From Ailurus styani (taxonomy: Eukaryota > Chordata > Mammalia > Carnivora > Ailuridae): DNA of 64,000 nt. The notes below the pieces were generated by a model. It made no database searches, was not told the DNA's origin, and was given only the letters and a program-made list of their open reading frames with translations. Both the position numbers and the translations under genes were made by a program. The number at the start of each line of letters is the position of its first letter. Position 1 is the first letter of the stretch. The DNA is taken from NCBI GenBank assembly GCA_002007465.1, contig LNAC01000038.1, positions 6,496,280-6,560,279 on the forward strand, given 5' to 3'. This document shows, piece after piece, positions 12,190 through 23,828 of the stretch.

Positions 12190-14712
12190 CCTGCATCCAC
12201 CTGCAGCTGTGCCAGGGCATTGGAATGTAAAAGATTAAATAATTTTTCTTTTCATAGCCTGCACAAAAATGACTCACAACATGAGCCCAAGAACTCATAC
12301 ACATGCATGTGTGCATAACCCACACACAGATACAACTGTGTGATAAGAAGATATAAAAACACTATATAGTAAAATAGGACAGAGAATAGCAACCACTGAC
12401 TGGCAGATGGATAAACAGCTCATAAAAACAATATCAAATGTAAACCTTTTACATCTGAACAGGATTTAATATGCAGAGAATAAAACGGAAGGTATAAATA
12501 AACTGTGGAGATGTGGGGATTAAATGGTAAATTAAATATGGTGTGATTATGCTATGAAGAATAGTGAATGCCTTATTGTTAACGGTTTTAAAATAACAGT
12601 AATCTCAACATATTTGAGTTTTTCCCTAGGCAAGAACCATCAAAAATGTTTGAAGAGGATAACATGATTTAGAAAAAAGTACTCTTATAGAGTATATAAA
12701 GGTACTTTGAAAGACAAAATGAAAATCAGAGGAAATAGGACCAGTTAGAGATTTAATATAAGAAAGTGGATGAGAGACACTGAGAGACTACTTAGAGCAG
12801 AAACACATGTCACCACACTTATGTGTTTGGAAGATAAATTAATAGAACCAGATCAATCACAGAAGAGGAATAAACTCATGCATTTGTTTTTCTTGAATCT
12901 ATTTTGTATAGTAGATGCTTTTCGATGGCCGTGTCAGGCTAAATACTAAAAGCATCTTTATCAGGACTCACAGCATATGGTCACACATTTAAAAATGTAT
13001 TCTGGTTCTGCACTTTAGTTGCAGGTTGGGGTAGGAGGAAGAAACTAAAAAGTGAGAATGATGATTCTTAATTTTAGGATTGCTAACTGCAGCAAGGTAG
13101 TAGTAAGTTTATATTTTTATCCAACTTCGAAATGATACCTGGTCATGAAATGGGCTTTAAACTGATTATTGAATGTGCTCTCTATATTAACTCTATACTG
13201 TGGCTTCAGTTAATGGCTTAGGAATTTGCAATACCTAAGCTACCCGTGGTCTGTAACCTTTAAAATGTTGTGCTAGGTATCTGATTGCATAACTATATCA
13301 TTTGCTTTTGTTCTTTAGCTTGCAGTCACTTCTATGGCAACTATTTTATCTTGTATTCTCTTATTGAAAAAAGTTCCTTTACGATTAGCAGTGCAAGCCA
13401 TATTAACTATTGATATCCAGCACAGACTGAATTTAAATTTATCACAAGTATATAATTATAGAGTATTATCCATCAATTTCAACCTCTTCCATGATTGAAA
13501 CTTTTCAAGTGATTCTAACAAGAACTTTGACCAATTTGAGTGTCTCTCTACCCTAATACAATTTAGGGAATATCCGATAATGAATATTTCTTTGAATGGA
13601 TTGTTTTCATTTTATATTATGATCTCATTTTTTTGATATAGTATCATTAATGAATTTAAGGTCCAAAACAGTGTTTATAATGCATTTTTACAATTTAAAA
13701 TACATTGAAAATCAACCAAATAATATGTAATGTTTATATTATTTAATACGGCTCAGTTTTACATAATTATCTTACATAAAATATTTTAAGACTTAATTTA
13801 TTGTCTCTTTGGCTAATTTACTGTCTCTTCATTTTGTTAAGATCGTGTCTTCACTTAAGGTCATATTTAGTGAGCGAAATGATGATTTTTGTACTTAGGA
13901 AGACAAATAAGTAAATAGGCATGATATATAATTTTTCCCCTTTGCAAAACACCACTAAAACAATTCAGTGAGTATGGAAAAATATCTGCCTGTTTAGTTT
14001 GGCTGTCTTGTGCTTAATGAGTGCAGTGATAATGAAAATGATAATAATATCACAGTCCTGTGCTCAAAAACCTGGATTAAAATCAGCATTGAACTGAGTG
14101 CTAATATGTGCCAGATACTGAACTATAAGAAAAAAAAATCTATATTTTCAAAGAGTAAACCCTGAATAGATATAATAGAAGTGTTTTTATAAAATCAGTA
14201 AAAACAAAATGGTGATGTTGGCACTTATTTTACATAATTTTGTTACATATACAGTAGAATGAAGGGTTAGATAGTTCAAAAGATAAAGGCTACTTAGTGA
14301 CACCTGAGGTCTTGCCCTCCCATTCTCACTGATGTATTGATGGAATGAGTGGAGGTGTTCAGAATTGCCCTGGAAAGAAGGGTCACTAATCACTGATCTC
14401 ACAGGGTGTTTGAGATCCTGCGACTGGAAGAGTAGAAGTGTAACCCTAAAACAGACTTGCTGGTCCAGACAAGAAGTGAATAGAAAATATTTACAAATGG
14501 CCACTGCAGATTTTCATTTGAAGGTCTGAGTTTTGTTGCCAAGAAGGAAAGAGTGAACCACCATGTTTCTTAACAAGCTAGAAAATCTCAAAATACCAAT
14601 GATTTATCCTTTAGAGTGATCTATCACAGCAAGGAATCCATTCCCACTATCATCTATGATTAAAAAAAAAAACACTCTGAAAGTTCTACCTAATATAATA
14701 AAACAAGAAACA
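12190..14712. other. Unique AT-rich sequence
   Basis: No recognisable gene or transposon. A 105-codon minus frame at 14187-14504 has no recognised motif. Confidence 0.55.
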
Positions 14713-14731
14713 GAAATAATAGGTATATCTT

Positions 14732-14927
14732 GGGGCTCCTGGGTGGCTCAGTCAGTCAAGCCTTTGGCTCAGGTCATGATCCCCGGGTCCTGGGATTGAG
14801 CCCCATATTGGGCTACCTGCTCCGTGGGGAGTCTGCCTGTCCCTCTCCCTACCCTCACTGGTGCTCTCTTTCACTCTCTCTTAGTCTTTCTCGCACTCAT
14901 GCTCTCAAATAAATAATAATAATAAAA
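14732..14927 (+). mobile_element. Can-SINE, older caniform type
   Basis: The head is GGGGCTCCTGGGTGGCTCAG and the tail AAATAAATAATAATAATAAA. A 19-bp duplication (GAAATAATAGGTATATCTT) with one mismatch lies at 14713-14731 and 14928-14946. Confidence 0.95.
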
Positions 14928-14946
14928 GAAATAATAGGTCTATCTT

Positions 14947-15790
14947 ATTTTGAATAGGCACATTGGAAAAAATACTTAAATCTTACAATATGATAAGCCT
15001 TAGTGGTGCACAAACCCTGCGTTCACATTTTGAAGTGTTTCTCAAAAGCAATCTTGGTATTTAGCTGCGTTGGACAAATATACCCACTGGGAATAATTGT
15101 GAAAACATGATCAACACAAACAGATATGGAGACAGACAAAACTGATAACCTATCAAAAGAGAGAATATTGCAAAGGATATGACCTTGAGTTATACTTTTT
15201 GTGGCCTGTTCTATTACCAGACTCTTCCTCTAAGGGTACTTTCCAGTTATAGGGTTAGTGACAATATATTTAGAGCCGAGGCAGAGAGAAGCCGTATTAT
15301 TTGGCTGAGGAGACAGTGGTCAGAGCTTGGGTTTTCCAGAGGGGCTAGAAATTGGAGAGCACGATCTTAGGGAGGAGTCACAGGGAATGTAGCCCCCAGT
15401 TCTCTGCTAACATCTCCAAGTTAATGCCTAAACTTCATATGCTCGAGATCTGACTCCAAAATACTAGAAAATGTCAGCAAGAAGGCTAAGAAACTGAACA
15501 GATTCCATCAGTAGGAAACAGAAATTAGATTTCAGTTATTGCCAACTTAGGGTGCGTTTGCAAATACTTCAGACCTTCTGTAGAGCTCAAGAAGGGAAAC
15601 GTCCTGAAAGTAATGACAGCATGGAAATAGTTCTGTCATAATATGAAATCTGTACATGCAGAAGGAGTGAAAAAGCAAATTGGCAATATCGATAATTGGT
15701 AAATCCTGCTGAATGGTGTATGGAAGTTTTTGAACAACTTGACTGACCCTCTGGAAGTTTAAAATTATTTCAAATTAGACTTAAAAGAAA
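14947..15790. other. Unique sequence
   Basis: No gene or transposon recognised. It is slightly richer in G than its surroundings near 15270-15400. Confidence 0.5.
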
Positions 15791-15794
15791 TATA

Positions 15795-15960
15795 CAGGGA
15801 TATTGATTAGGATGGCATTTAATCTTTAGATGAAATTTTAGTCTTCTAACATCAAGGCATGTTGTATTTTTCCAGGTAAGTCTCCTTCAATGTTCCCAGC
15901 ATTTGTAGTTCATCCTGAATCTGTGAGAGTTCCAGTTTGTTCATGTCATGACTTACCCTT
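15795..15960 (-). mobile_element. LINE-1 ORF2 remnant, antisense
   Basis: It resembles the reverse complement of the L1 ORF2 3' half (GATATTGATTAGGATGGCATTTAATC, then GTCTCCTTCAATGTTCCC) but is highly decayed. Confidence 0.5.
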
Positions 15961-16499
15961 GGGGTTATTTATTGTTTTTTACTCCTAGTTATTCTGGTGT
16001 TTTGAGTGGTTTAAATCTCCATTCCCTAGTGAGTTGAGCACTTTATTATATATATGCTAATTGGCCACTTTGGTATAATCTTTTGTGAAATAACTAGTCA
16101 GTCATTTTGCTCATTTTTATATTTGCCTATTCATCTTTTCCTTATTGACTTATATACTTCTGTAGGCATATGATATTTGCCATACCTATTATGGCATGTA
16201 GCATATGTATTAACATTGCCTTTATCAATTTATAGACATTTTATCAACTTATACCTCCAAATAAATATTTCAGCATCTATAACTTAAAAACAAGAAAATT
16301 GTCTAATATAATTGTGGTATAATTATAAAGTTAAAGAAACATAATATAATTTTATTTAACATTAAAATACAGTCCCTCTTCAAATAATGCCAGTTTTTCT
16401 GATAATGAATTTATGATCATATGCTACCAAAATTCAGCATTTAATCTAGGGTCACACATTTTCCTAAAACAGGTGTGTCATTTTAGTCTCTTAAATCTG
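15961..16499. other. Unique AT-rich sequence
   Basis: Nothing recognisable. Confidence 0.5.
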
Positions 16500-17212
16500 A
16501 AACTGTTCCTGAGACTAGCGGAAACTGACAAGCTAATTTTTAAAAGTTTATGAAGATGCAAAGGACCTCAGAAGCCACAGTGATCTTGAAGAAGAGGAAT
16601 ATGGTTGAGGGACTTATACAATTGGATTAAAAAACAAAACAATAATGATTTGACAATTAACACAACCTGGTATTAACATAAGGATAAACAAAAAGATCAA
16701 TAAACACACGCACACATAAACAGCCACATGAATTACACAAAAAGGGACCATTAGAATTAGATATAGAAATGGTCTTTAAAAAACAATGCTAGAGCAAATC
16801 TAAGTCTGTATGCACTGTTTGATCTCTACTTTACATCTAGTCCATAAATGAATTTATATTGGCTTATAAGACCTAAAATGGTAGATAAAACAATGATGTT
16901 TCCAGAAAAAAGCAAAAGATATTATCTTAATGATAGGCAAATGTCTCTTCAGTAGGACACCAATATTAATAAATTCAAAGGAAGAGAATGATAAATAGAA
17001 GCAAATTAAAAGTAAGGAACTTTCTTCATTAAAAGACACTATGATGGTAGTGAAGAAGTAAGTTGAAATTAGAAAATAATTTCAGTATCTCTCAAAAAAA
17101 TGACTTGTATATATAAAAACCTTTATATACTGGCAAGACAAAGGTAGCATTAAAAGCATTAGTAAATATATGGAATAAATGGAACATTCACAAATTCCTG
17201 GAGGAAGTGTAA

Positions 17213-17374
17213 TTTGGTAAAATCTCTTTGAAAACACTTTATGAGCATCTACTAAAGATAAATCTAGGGCGCCTGGGTGGCTCAGTGGGTTAAAGCCGCT
17301 GCCTTCGGCTCAGGTCATGNTTTGGTAAAATCTCTTTGAAAACACTTTATGAGCATCTACTAAAGATAAATCTA
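17213..17374 (+). repeat. 54-bp direct duplication flanking a SINE stub and a single N
   Basis: The segment at 17213-17266 recurs identically at 17321-17374, directly after the N at 17320. This is too long for a SINE target duplication and looks like an assembly join between two alleles. Confidence 0.95.
17267..17319 (+). mobile_element. Can-SINE head only (truncated at the N), young mustelid type
   Basis: It starts GGGCGCCTGGGTGGCTCAG and stops at CAGGTCATG, just before the N. The rest of the SINE and its tail are absent from the assembly. Confidence 0.93.
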
Positions 17375-17920
17375 TGCCTACTCTGTGGTTCAGCAATCCC
17401 ACTCTTAAAATATACTCAAAGGAAATGAACCCACATGTGACAATAAAATTGTGCAAGAATCTTTATCACACTTTTTATATATAACCATGTACAGTTAGAA
17501 GCACATCAGTCATTTATCAATAGAATAAATAAATTGATTGTGCCATATTTAAACAATGGAATACTGTACAATCATCAAAAATTAATACTACATATAGTGT
17601 CATGGATGAGTTTGTCTTGCATAAAGCTGAAACATAGAAGTCAGATATATGTACTGTGTAATCCCTTGTATATAAAATTCAACTACTTGCAAACTTATCA
17701 ATAGGGATTGGGGTCAGCAAAGTGGTAACCTTTGGGAGGGCATTGATTAGAAAGGGCTAAGTGAGAAGATAACTTCTTAGATGCCAAACATTGTTTATAT
17801 TGTGATCTTGGTCATATTAACATAGGGAAATAGGAGTGGCAAATAGTAAATAAAAATCTCATTGAGCTGTGCAATTAAGATGTGCATCCATTAGTTTGTA
17901 CATGTACATCTTAAGCAAAA

Positions 17921-18412
17921 CAGGTTGGCAATGCATACCCATACAAACACACATGCATTCATTGAAATCCTTATCTGTTCCAGAATTATTTATGAGAGGC
18001 ATTATTTTTTTTATTTGTAATGGGGGTTCTTCATAATGTTATTTTCTATTTGACACAGTGTCACATAACAATTAGAAACTATTTCTAGAAAATTATTTTA
18101 GGACATCAGAATATGCTCACACTTTAATCTTAGGAACACAGGCAGAACACAGTTTGTACTTTGCNGCAGGTTGGCAACGCATACCCATACAAACACACAT
18201 GCATTCATTGAAATCCTTATCTGTTGTTCCAGAATTATTTATGAGAGGCATTATTTTTTTATTTGTAATGGGGGTTCTTCATAATGTTATTTTCTATTTG
18301 ACACAGTGTCACATAACAATTAGAAACTATTTCTAGAAAATTATTTTAGGACATCAGAATATGCTCACACTTTAATCTTAGGGACACAGGCAGAACACAG
18401 TTTGTACTTTGC
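17921..18412 (+). repeat. Tandem 245-bp duplication joined by a single N (likely haplotype duplication)
   Basis: Copy 1 (17921-18164) and copy 2 (18167-18412) start CAGGTTGGCA and end TTGTACTTTGC. They differ by two substitutions and two small indels: a GTT gain, and a run of T shortened by one. An N sits at 18165 between them. Confidence 0.95.
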
Positions 18413-19030
18413 AGATATTTACTACATAGAAATTTTATGACAAATAATAATACTAGAGGAATTTATCTCATCATCACCATGGTTATCAGTGAATTTGGGG
18501 TTACATTTTCTTCCTTACCTTTTTTCATCATTTGTAAATTCTCCACTATCAATGTACATTTATCCTCTCCTTGAACAGTTCGAAAGAAAGAGTGTTATTA
18601 CTTTAGAAAGGAGACTGTTTTATTATTGATCAGCTCTAATATTCACAATTTTCTAGGTGCACTTTTTGTACTCTCATTCCAAATCTTAACATTTTGTATT
18701 ACTGCCTTTGACTTAGAACTTAAAGAGACTAGCAAAGGACACAGTGATAATGGCTGAGTGATCCAAGGCAAAGAGGATAAAATTAGCAGGCAAAATCTGG
18801 GGAACAAATATGTAATGCAAATTTCCTGGCATCTCTAAGAGTTATTTTTAAATGTGTGTTTATGCCTCGCCAACTTTCTTTCAATTTCTCCAAAACTTCT
18901 AATGAATGGTCAAAAAATAATCTCTATGAAATTAATTCTAAATGTTATTGGTTGTCATAATCAACCACTCTAGTACTGTTGTCTTGAACTTAATGGCCCT
19001 CTGAATGTCACAGTTTCAGTACATTAAAAA
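18413..19030. other. Unique AT-rich sequence
   Basis: Nothing recognisable. Confidence 0.5.
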
Positions 19031-19039
19031 ATATTATTG

Positions 19040-19241
19040 GGGCGCCTGGGTGGCTCAGTGGGTTAAAGCCTCTGCTTTCGGCCCAGGTCATGATCTCAGG
19101 GTCCTGGGATCGAGGCCCGCATCGGGCTCTCTGCTTGGCAGGGAGCCTGCTTCCCCCCTCTCTCTCTCTCTGCCTGCCTCTCTGCCTCCTTGTGATCTCT
19201 CTCCCGCTGTGAAATAAATAAATAAAATCTTTAAAAAAAAT
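19040..19241 (+). mobile_element. Can-SINE, young mustelid type, inserted at an L1 A-tail
   Basis: The head is GGCGCCTGGGTGGCTCAGTG, with GTTAAAGCCTCTGC inside and the tail AAATAAATAAATAAAATC. The short duplication ATATTATTG is at 19031-19039 and 19242-19250. Confidence 0.95.
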
Positions 19242-19249
19242 ATATTATT

Positions 19250-19720
19250 GAAGTATAGTTAACATACAATGTCATATTAGTTTCAGGTGTACAACATGGT
19301 GATTTGACAGTTTTGTACATTACTCAGTACTCACCGTGATAAGTGTTGTCAGCCTCTGTCACTATAAAACATATGCTATTGATTATATTCCCTATGGTGT
19401 ACTTTTTATCTCCATGACTTATGTATTTTATAACTGGAAAACTGTACCTCTTAATCCCCTTCAACCATTTTGCCCATTCCCTCTATTTCCCCTCTGTATT
19501 TAAGAGTTTATTGCTTACTTGTTCGTTGTTTAGATTTCACATGTAAATGAAGTCATATGGTATTTGCCATTCTCTGCCTATTTCACTTAGCATAATACCA
19601 TCCAGGTCTATCCCTGTTATTGCAAATGGCAAGATTTCATTCTTTTTTATAGTTGAATGATATTCCATTGTATGTACAGACCTTATCTTCTTTATCCATT
19701 CATCCGTCAGTGGATACTTT
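19250..19720 (-). mobile_element. LINE-1 3' UTR half of an inverted (twin-primed) L1
   Basis: Read on the minus strand it runs from a phrase like GATGAATGGATAAAGAAGAT, through TTGCCATTTGCAATAACAGG, to GTACACCTGAAACTAATATG and a short A-rich 3' end near 19250. It is the sense 3' end of an L1. Confidence 0.88.
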
Positions 19721-20392
19721 TAGAACTAATAAATGAGTTCAGTAAGATTGCAGAATATGAAATCATTATACAGAAATCTGTTGCATTTCTATACACTAAT
19801 AACAAAGCAGAGAGAGAAATTAGGAAAATGATCCCATTTACAATTGCACCAAAAAGAATAAAATACCTAAGAATAAATTTAGCCAAGGGGATGAAAAACC
19901 TATACTCTGAAAACTAAGACGCTGATGAAAGAAATTCAAGATGACACAACTAAATGAGAAAATACATGATGCTCATGGATTGGAAGAACTAATGTTATTA
20001 AAATGTCCATGCTACCCAAAGCAATCTACAGATTCAGTGCAATCCCTATCAAAATACCAATAGCATTTTTCACAAAACTAGAATAATCCTAAAATTATAT
20101 GGAACCACCAGAGACCTTAAGTAAACAATGTGAAAAAGAAAGTCTTTTCAATAAGTAGTGTTGGGAAAACTGGACAGCTACACACAAAAGAGTGAAATGG
20201 CCATATTGTTATACCACACACAAAAATAAATTCGAAATGGATTAAAGACCTTAATGTGGGACCTGAAAACATAAGTCTCCTAACTCAAAACCAGGCAGTA
20301 ATCACTTGACCATCAGCCATAGCAGCATATTTATAGGTATTTTTCTTCAGGCAAGGGAAACAAAAGCAAAAATAAACTTCTGGAACTACACC
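19721..20392 (+). mobile_element. LINE-1 ORF2 segment, inverted relative to its own 3' end
   Basis: On the plus strand it encodes a decayed ORF2 stretch including LINEFSK, then QKSVAFLYTNN and IPFTIAPKRIKYL (roughly 19720-19917). Frameshifted ORF2 continues to CTACACC and an A-rich end. It is broken by stops and cannot encode a working protein. Confidence 0.88.
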
Positions 20393-20419
20393 AAAAAAAA
20401 AAAAAAAGAAAAAAAAAAC

Positions 20420-21585
20420 TTTTTTGACTAGAGCATTTTTTGTGTGTTCTCCCGTAAACACTGACCAGACAAGGTACTTTGTGGAGATAAAAGCTAGGCA
20501 GTGCCTAAGCACATATCTACCCTTCTCATCTGTGACCCTGTCTTTCTTCTCTGGGCTGGGGAAGGTCAAAGATTTTAACTTTCAGTTTGATCTTCCAGTT
20601 TATCACCAGCAACACAAGTTGTTCTTTGCTAATATTAGACTAACAGGAAGTTAGGAAGACTAAGTAGGAAGGAAAAAATGAAAATTTTTAGTACCTCCAG
20701 TCTATGAAATTTGAGGACAGATACTGAAGTTTTCTGACTTACTTTAGAGCTGCCCTTATAATAAATTTATGGGAAATATTGATATGACTTTGTATTTATG
20801 ATCTTTCATTATATTCCTTTTAATGATTTCCCTAATATCCATTTCATAATAAAATTTCACCATTCCTTTGTTTACATTAATTTTAAAGTAAAACATGTAT
20901 ATTCATGTGTGGAAAACATATTTAGCTCATTGTAAATTAGAATTTAAAATTTATTTTATAAATCAATATATTTCATGACAAATTTGGGACAAATGGAGTA
21001 TAGTCTCTATTGTTTTGTTGTATATTTGAAAACTGATTTCATAATATATGTAAACAAATACTTTTTTGTCTGTGATTTGACCAAGACGCTTTTATTTTTT
21101 CATGTACACATAAAAAAATGACTTCACTAGAAGGGCATTTTAAAAATAAAAAAAATTTAAAAAAATGACTTCACTCACTTGCAATGAAGACTTTTTTTTT
21201 AACATGCTTTATTGGGGTAAGCATAGAGAAGTCAATAAAGCTTTTTTTTTAGAGACTTTTAAAAAACACTTATCACACTAAGTAACCCAGTATTTTGCAG
21301 CTTTAAAGATATTTAATATTGCATTTTTATTGATTTTTATTAACATGAAATATACTACAGTGACCACAAAGAGTGATTTTCTAAGCGAGTAAGAACTTAA
21401 AAAATGTGTTTTCACAACATACATCAACATAATTACTGGGAAGTAGTTACTGATTGAAATAGAGTTGCTTGTGACATTTTTTTCCCTAAAAGTTTATTAT
21501 CCTTTAACTCATTAAGTATACTGGCTAAATTTCAATAGTGGTTGACAGATGAAGAAACAACAAACCCAGGAAACGTGGTGAATAT
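20420..21585. other. Unique AT-rich sequence
   Basis: No gene recognised. A small local duplication, AAAAAATGACTTCACT, lies around 21114-21175. Confidence 0.5.
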
Positions 21586-21629
21586 AAAGAAGGGTTACAT
21601 CCAAAAAAAAAAAAGAAGGGTTACATCCA
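21586..21629 (+). repeat. 18-bp direct repeats flanking only A's
   Basis: AAAGAAGGGTTACATCCA occurs at 21586-21603 and 21612-21629, with eight A's between. It looks like a target-site duplication around an insertion reduced to its A-tail. Confidence 0.9.
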
Positions 21630-22008
21630 GATACATACTTCTGCCTAGTCACTGCCATTATTCCCATATAGTGTTAAGCATACTATATACTAATTACTTA
21701 ATATTCTCCTCAAGCAATTTGCTTCATTCAACCATCTTTCTTAACATAGGGACAATACTATTTCAATTAACTATCTGAAAAAAATCATTTAAAGCAGGAA
21801 CGTAAAGGTTATTATGTGATATTCTTCATAAGAATGCCCAGGTCCTTCTTCAGTTCCTCCTATGCTGTGGAAAAGAAAAATTACCCAAGAAAAGAAAATG
21901 AAATGAAATAATTTTTAACCTATATGCTCTAAACCATATTTGCATTGCTGATTCAATCTTCAGGACTTCATTTTACCCATACATTCAATCTTAAGACATT
22001 TATTTATA
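21630..22008. other. Unique sequence
   Basis: Nothing recognisable. Confidence 0.5.
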
Positions 22009-22023
22009 GGAAACACAAGTTTT

Positions 22024-22235
22024 TTTTTTGTTTTTTTTTTTTTTAAAGATTTTATTTATTTATTTCACAGAGGGAGAGAGATCACAAGGAGGCAGAGAGG
22101 CAGGCAGAGAGAGAGAGGGGGGAAGCAGGCTCCCCGCTGAGCAGGGAGCCCGATGCGGGCCTCGATCCCAGGACCCTGAGATCATGACCTGAGCTGAAAG
22201 CAGAGGCATTAACCCACTGAGCCACCCAGGCGCCC
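22024..22235 (-). mobile_element. Can-SINE, young mustelid type, full length
   Basis: Reverse orientation, ending GCCACCCAGGCGCCC. The perfect duplication GGAAACACAAGTTTT is at 22009-22023 and 22236-22250. Confidence 0.97.
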
Positions 22236-22250
22236 GGAAACACAAGTTTT

Positions 22251-22929
22251 AATAAGGAAAAAATGCAGAGGCGTTCTAATTCCAATCATGAAGCATACTT
22301 TGTTTGGGAACAACACTCTTATTGTGGAAATAATTAACTCCTTACAAATTAGTTTTTTTTTTTAAGACTATAAAGTCAGTAGATAAAAACCAGGAACAAA
22401 AACTGAGAGGATAAATAGCAAATAGGGAATAAAGTGATTTACATATTAATCCCCTTTTCCTTGCAAGTATACCGCATTTCATGTGTCATGCAGAAGACAG
22501 AATTCAAGCAGAAAATGGCAGTCTTTATAAATTGAGGAATCAGAGGTCAGGATTCAGGAATGCCATAATGGCTGAAAATTGAGAAGAAATCCAGGAACAG
22601 AGAAGGCCACAGAGGAGAGAACCCTAAACCTTGAATACATGTTACAGGTAACATGTAGGTGACTTCTAAACTGGCCATATATAGACAAAGACTCCAAGGA
22701 ATCCAGTGAAGAGGAACAGTCTGAAAGTTAAAAATTAAGCAGAGATTTTAGCCATACCAGATACTAGGAATGAAGAGCTTAAGATTAATGCTCCTTGTAG
22801 ATAGATGTGTTTGGTAAACACTTTGAGATATCCAATGAAACAGCAGGAAGTGATAACTTAGGAGCTAGGATGATGTGCTAGGATATAGGGTTACACCACA
22901 GGACTGAGGGAATAAACAAAATAGTCTGC
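22251..22929. other. Unique sequence
   Basis: No gene or transposon that I can name. Confidence 0.45.
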
Positions 22930-23618
22930 ATGAAAATTCTAAAGCCTACATAGAATCAAAGTAGAATCCCACAATTTCACTTCCTGCTGGGACAAAACTC
23001 AACAATCTTCAGAGGAAGAAAACAAAATCCAGAATCTCCATAATTTGTTACCCATAATACCCAGTAAGTAATCTAAATTTTGTAGAGATTTAAAGAGCAG
23101 AAAAATATAGCAAGAGAATAATCAATATAAATAGATAAAAGTAACTCAGATGTTAAATTTAACAGGCAAAGACTTTAAAAATAAATATCATAAGTATATT
23201 AAAGAATTTATAGGGCATACTAAAATAATGAGTGAGTAAGGGATTTCATAAATTTTATGAAAAATCAAACAGACAGAAAAGGAAACCTAGAACTGGAAAT
23301 AATAGCTTCTGTAGTAAAAATTTATAGCAGTAGATTAGACACAGAAATGAAAGAAACAATAAATTTGATGACACTAAAGATAACCAAATTAAGGCACAGA
23401 TACAAAAAATATATTGAAAAAGTATAGCACAGTCTCAATGATGTAGGAGAAAATGTGGAATGTCCTAATATATTTGTCTTTGGAGTTCTCCCCCTGCCAA
23501 AAAATTAGAGCAGACCATAAAAATCAAAATGAGCATACAGTTTAAAAATTTGATGAAAAAAGACCCACTGATCTAAAAATGCCATCGAATCCCAAGGAGG
23601 TTAAACAAAACCCATCTA

Positions 23619-23828
23619 GGGGTAACTGGGTGGCTCAGTTCGTTAAGCATCTGACTCTTGGTTTCAGCTCAGGTCATGATCTCAGGGTTGTGAGATTGAG
23701 CCCTGTGTCTGGCTTGCACTCTGCATGGAGTCTGCTTCAGATTCTTTCTCTCCCTTTCCCTTTGCCCCTCCCCCCAACTTGCACTATCTAAATAAATAAG
23801 TAAATACGTAAATAAAATCTTTAAAAAA
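23619..23828 (+). mobile_element. Can-SINE, older caniform type, inside L1
   Basis: The head is GGGGTAACTGGGTGGCTCAG, with GTTAAGCATCTGACTCTTGG and a TAAATAAATAAG-type tail. A target duplication is not clear. Confidence 0.9.

Larger units (their letters stand above)
16500..17920 (+). mobile_element. LINE-1 (old L1M), decayed ORF2 3' part to 3' UTR
   Basis: At 16540-16620 a phrase like the ORF2 segment AAGATGCAAAGGACCTCAGA, then TTGAAGAAGAGGAAT, can be read. The ORF2 end follows at 16860-17040 (TTCATTAAAAGACACTATGA). The 3' UTR runs from about 17380, with AATCCCACTCTTAAAATATAC and CAATGGAATACTGTACAATC. It contains many stops and frameshifts. The single-N join at 17320 and a SINE stub interrupt it. 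Confidence 0.75.

Noticed and set aside
19005..19217. Frames containing GAWVAQWVKASAFG or PGWLSGLKPLLSAQVM (also at 4593, 22060, 24778, 28694)
   Set aside because: These recurring peptides are Can-SINE translations on either strand, not a gene family.
19657..19917. 86-codon frame with LINEFSK and FLYTNN words
   Set aside because: It is a decayed L1 ORF2 fragment in a rearranged element, not a host gene.
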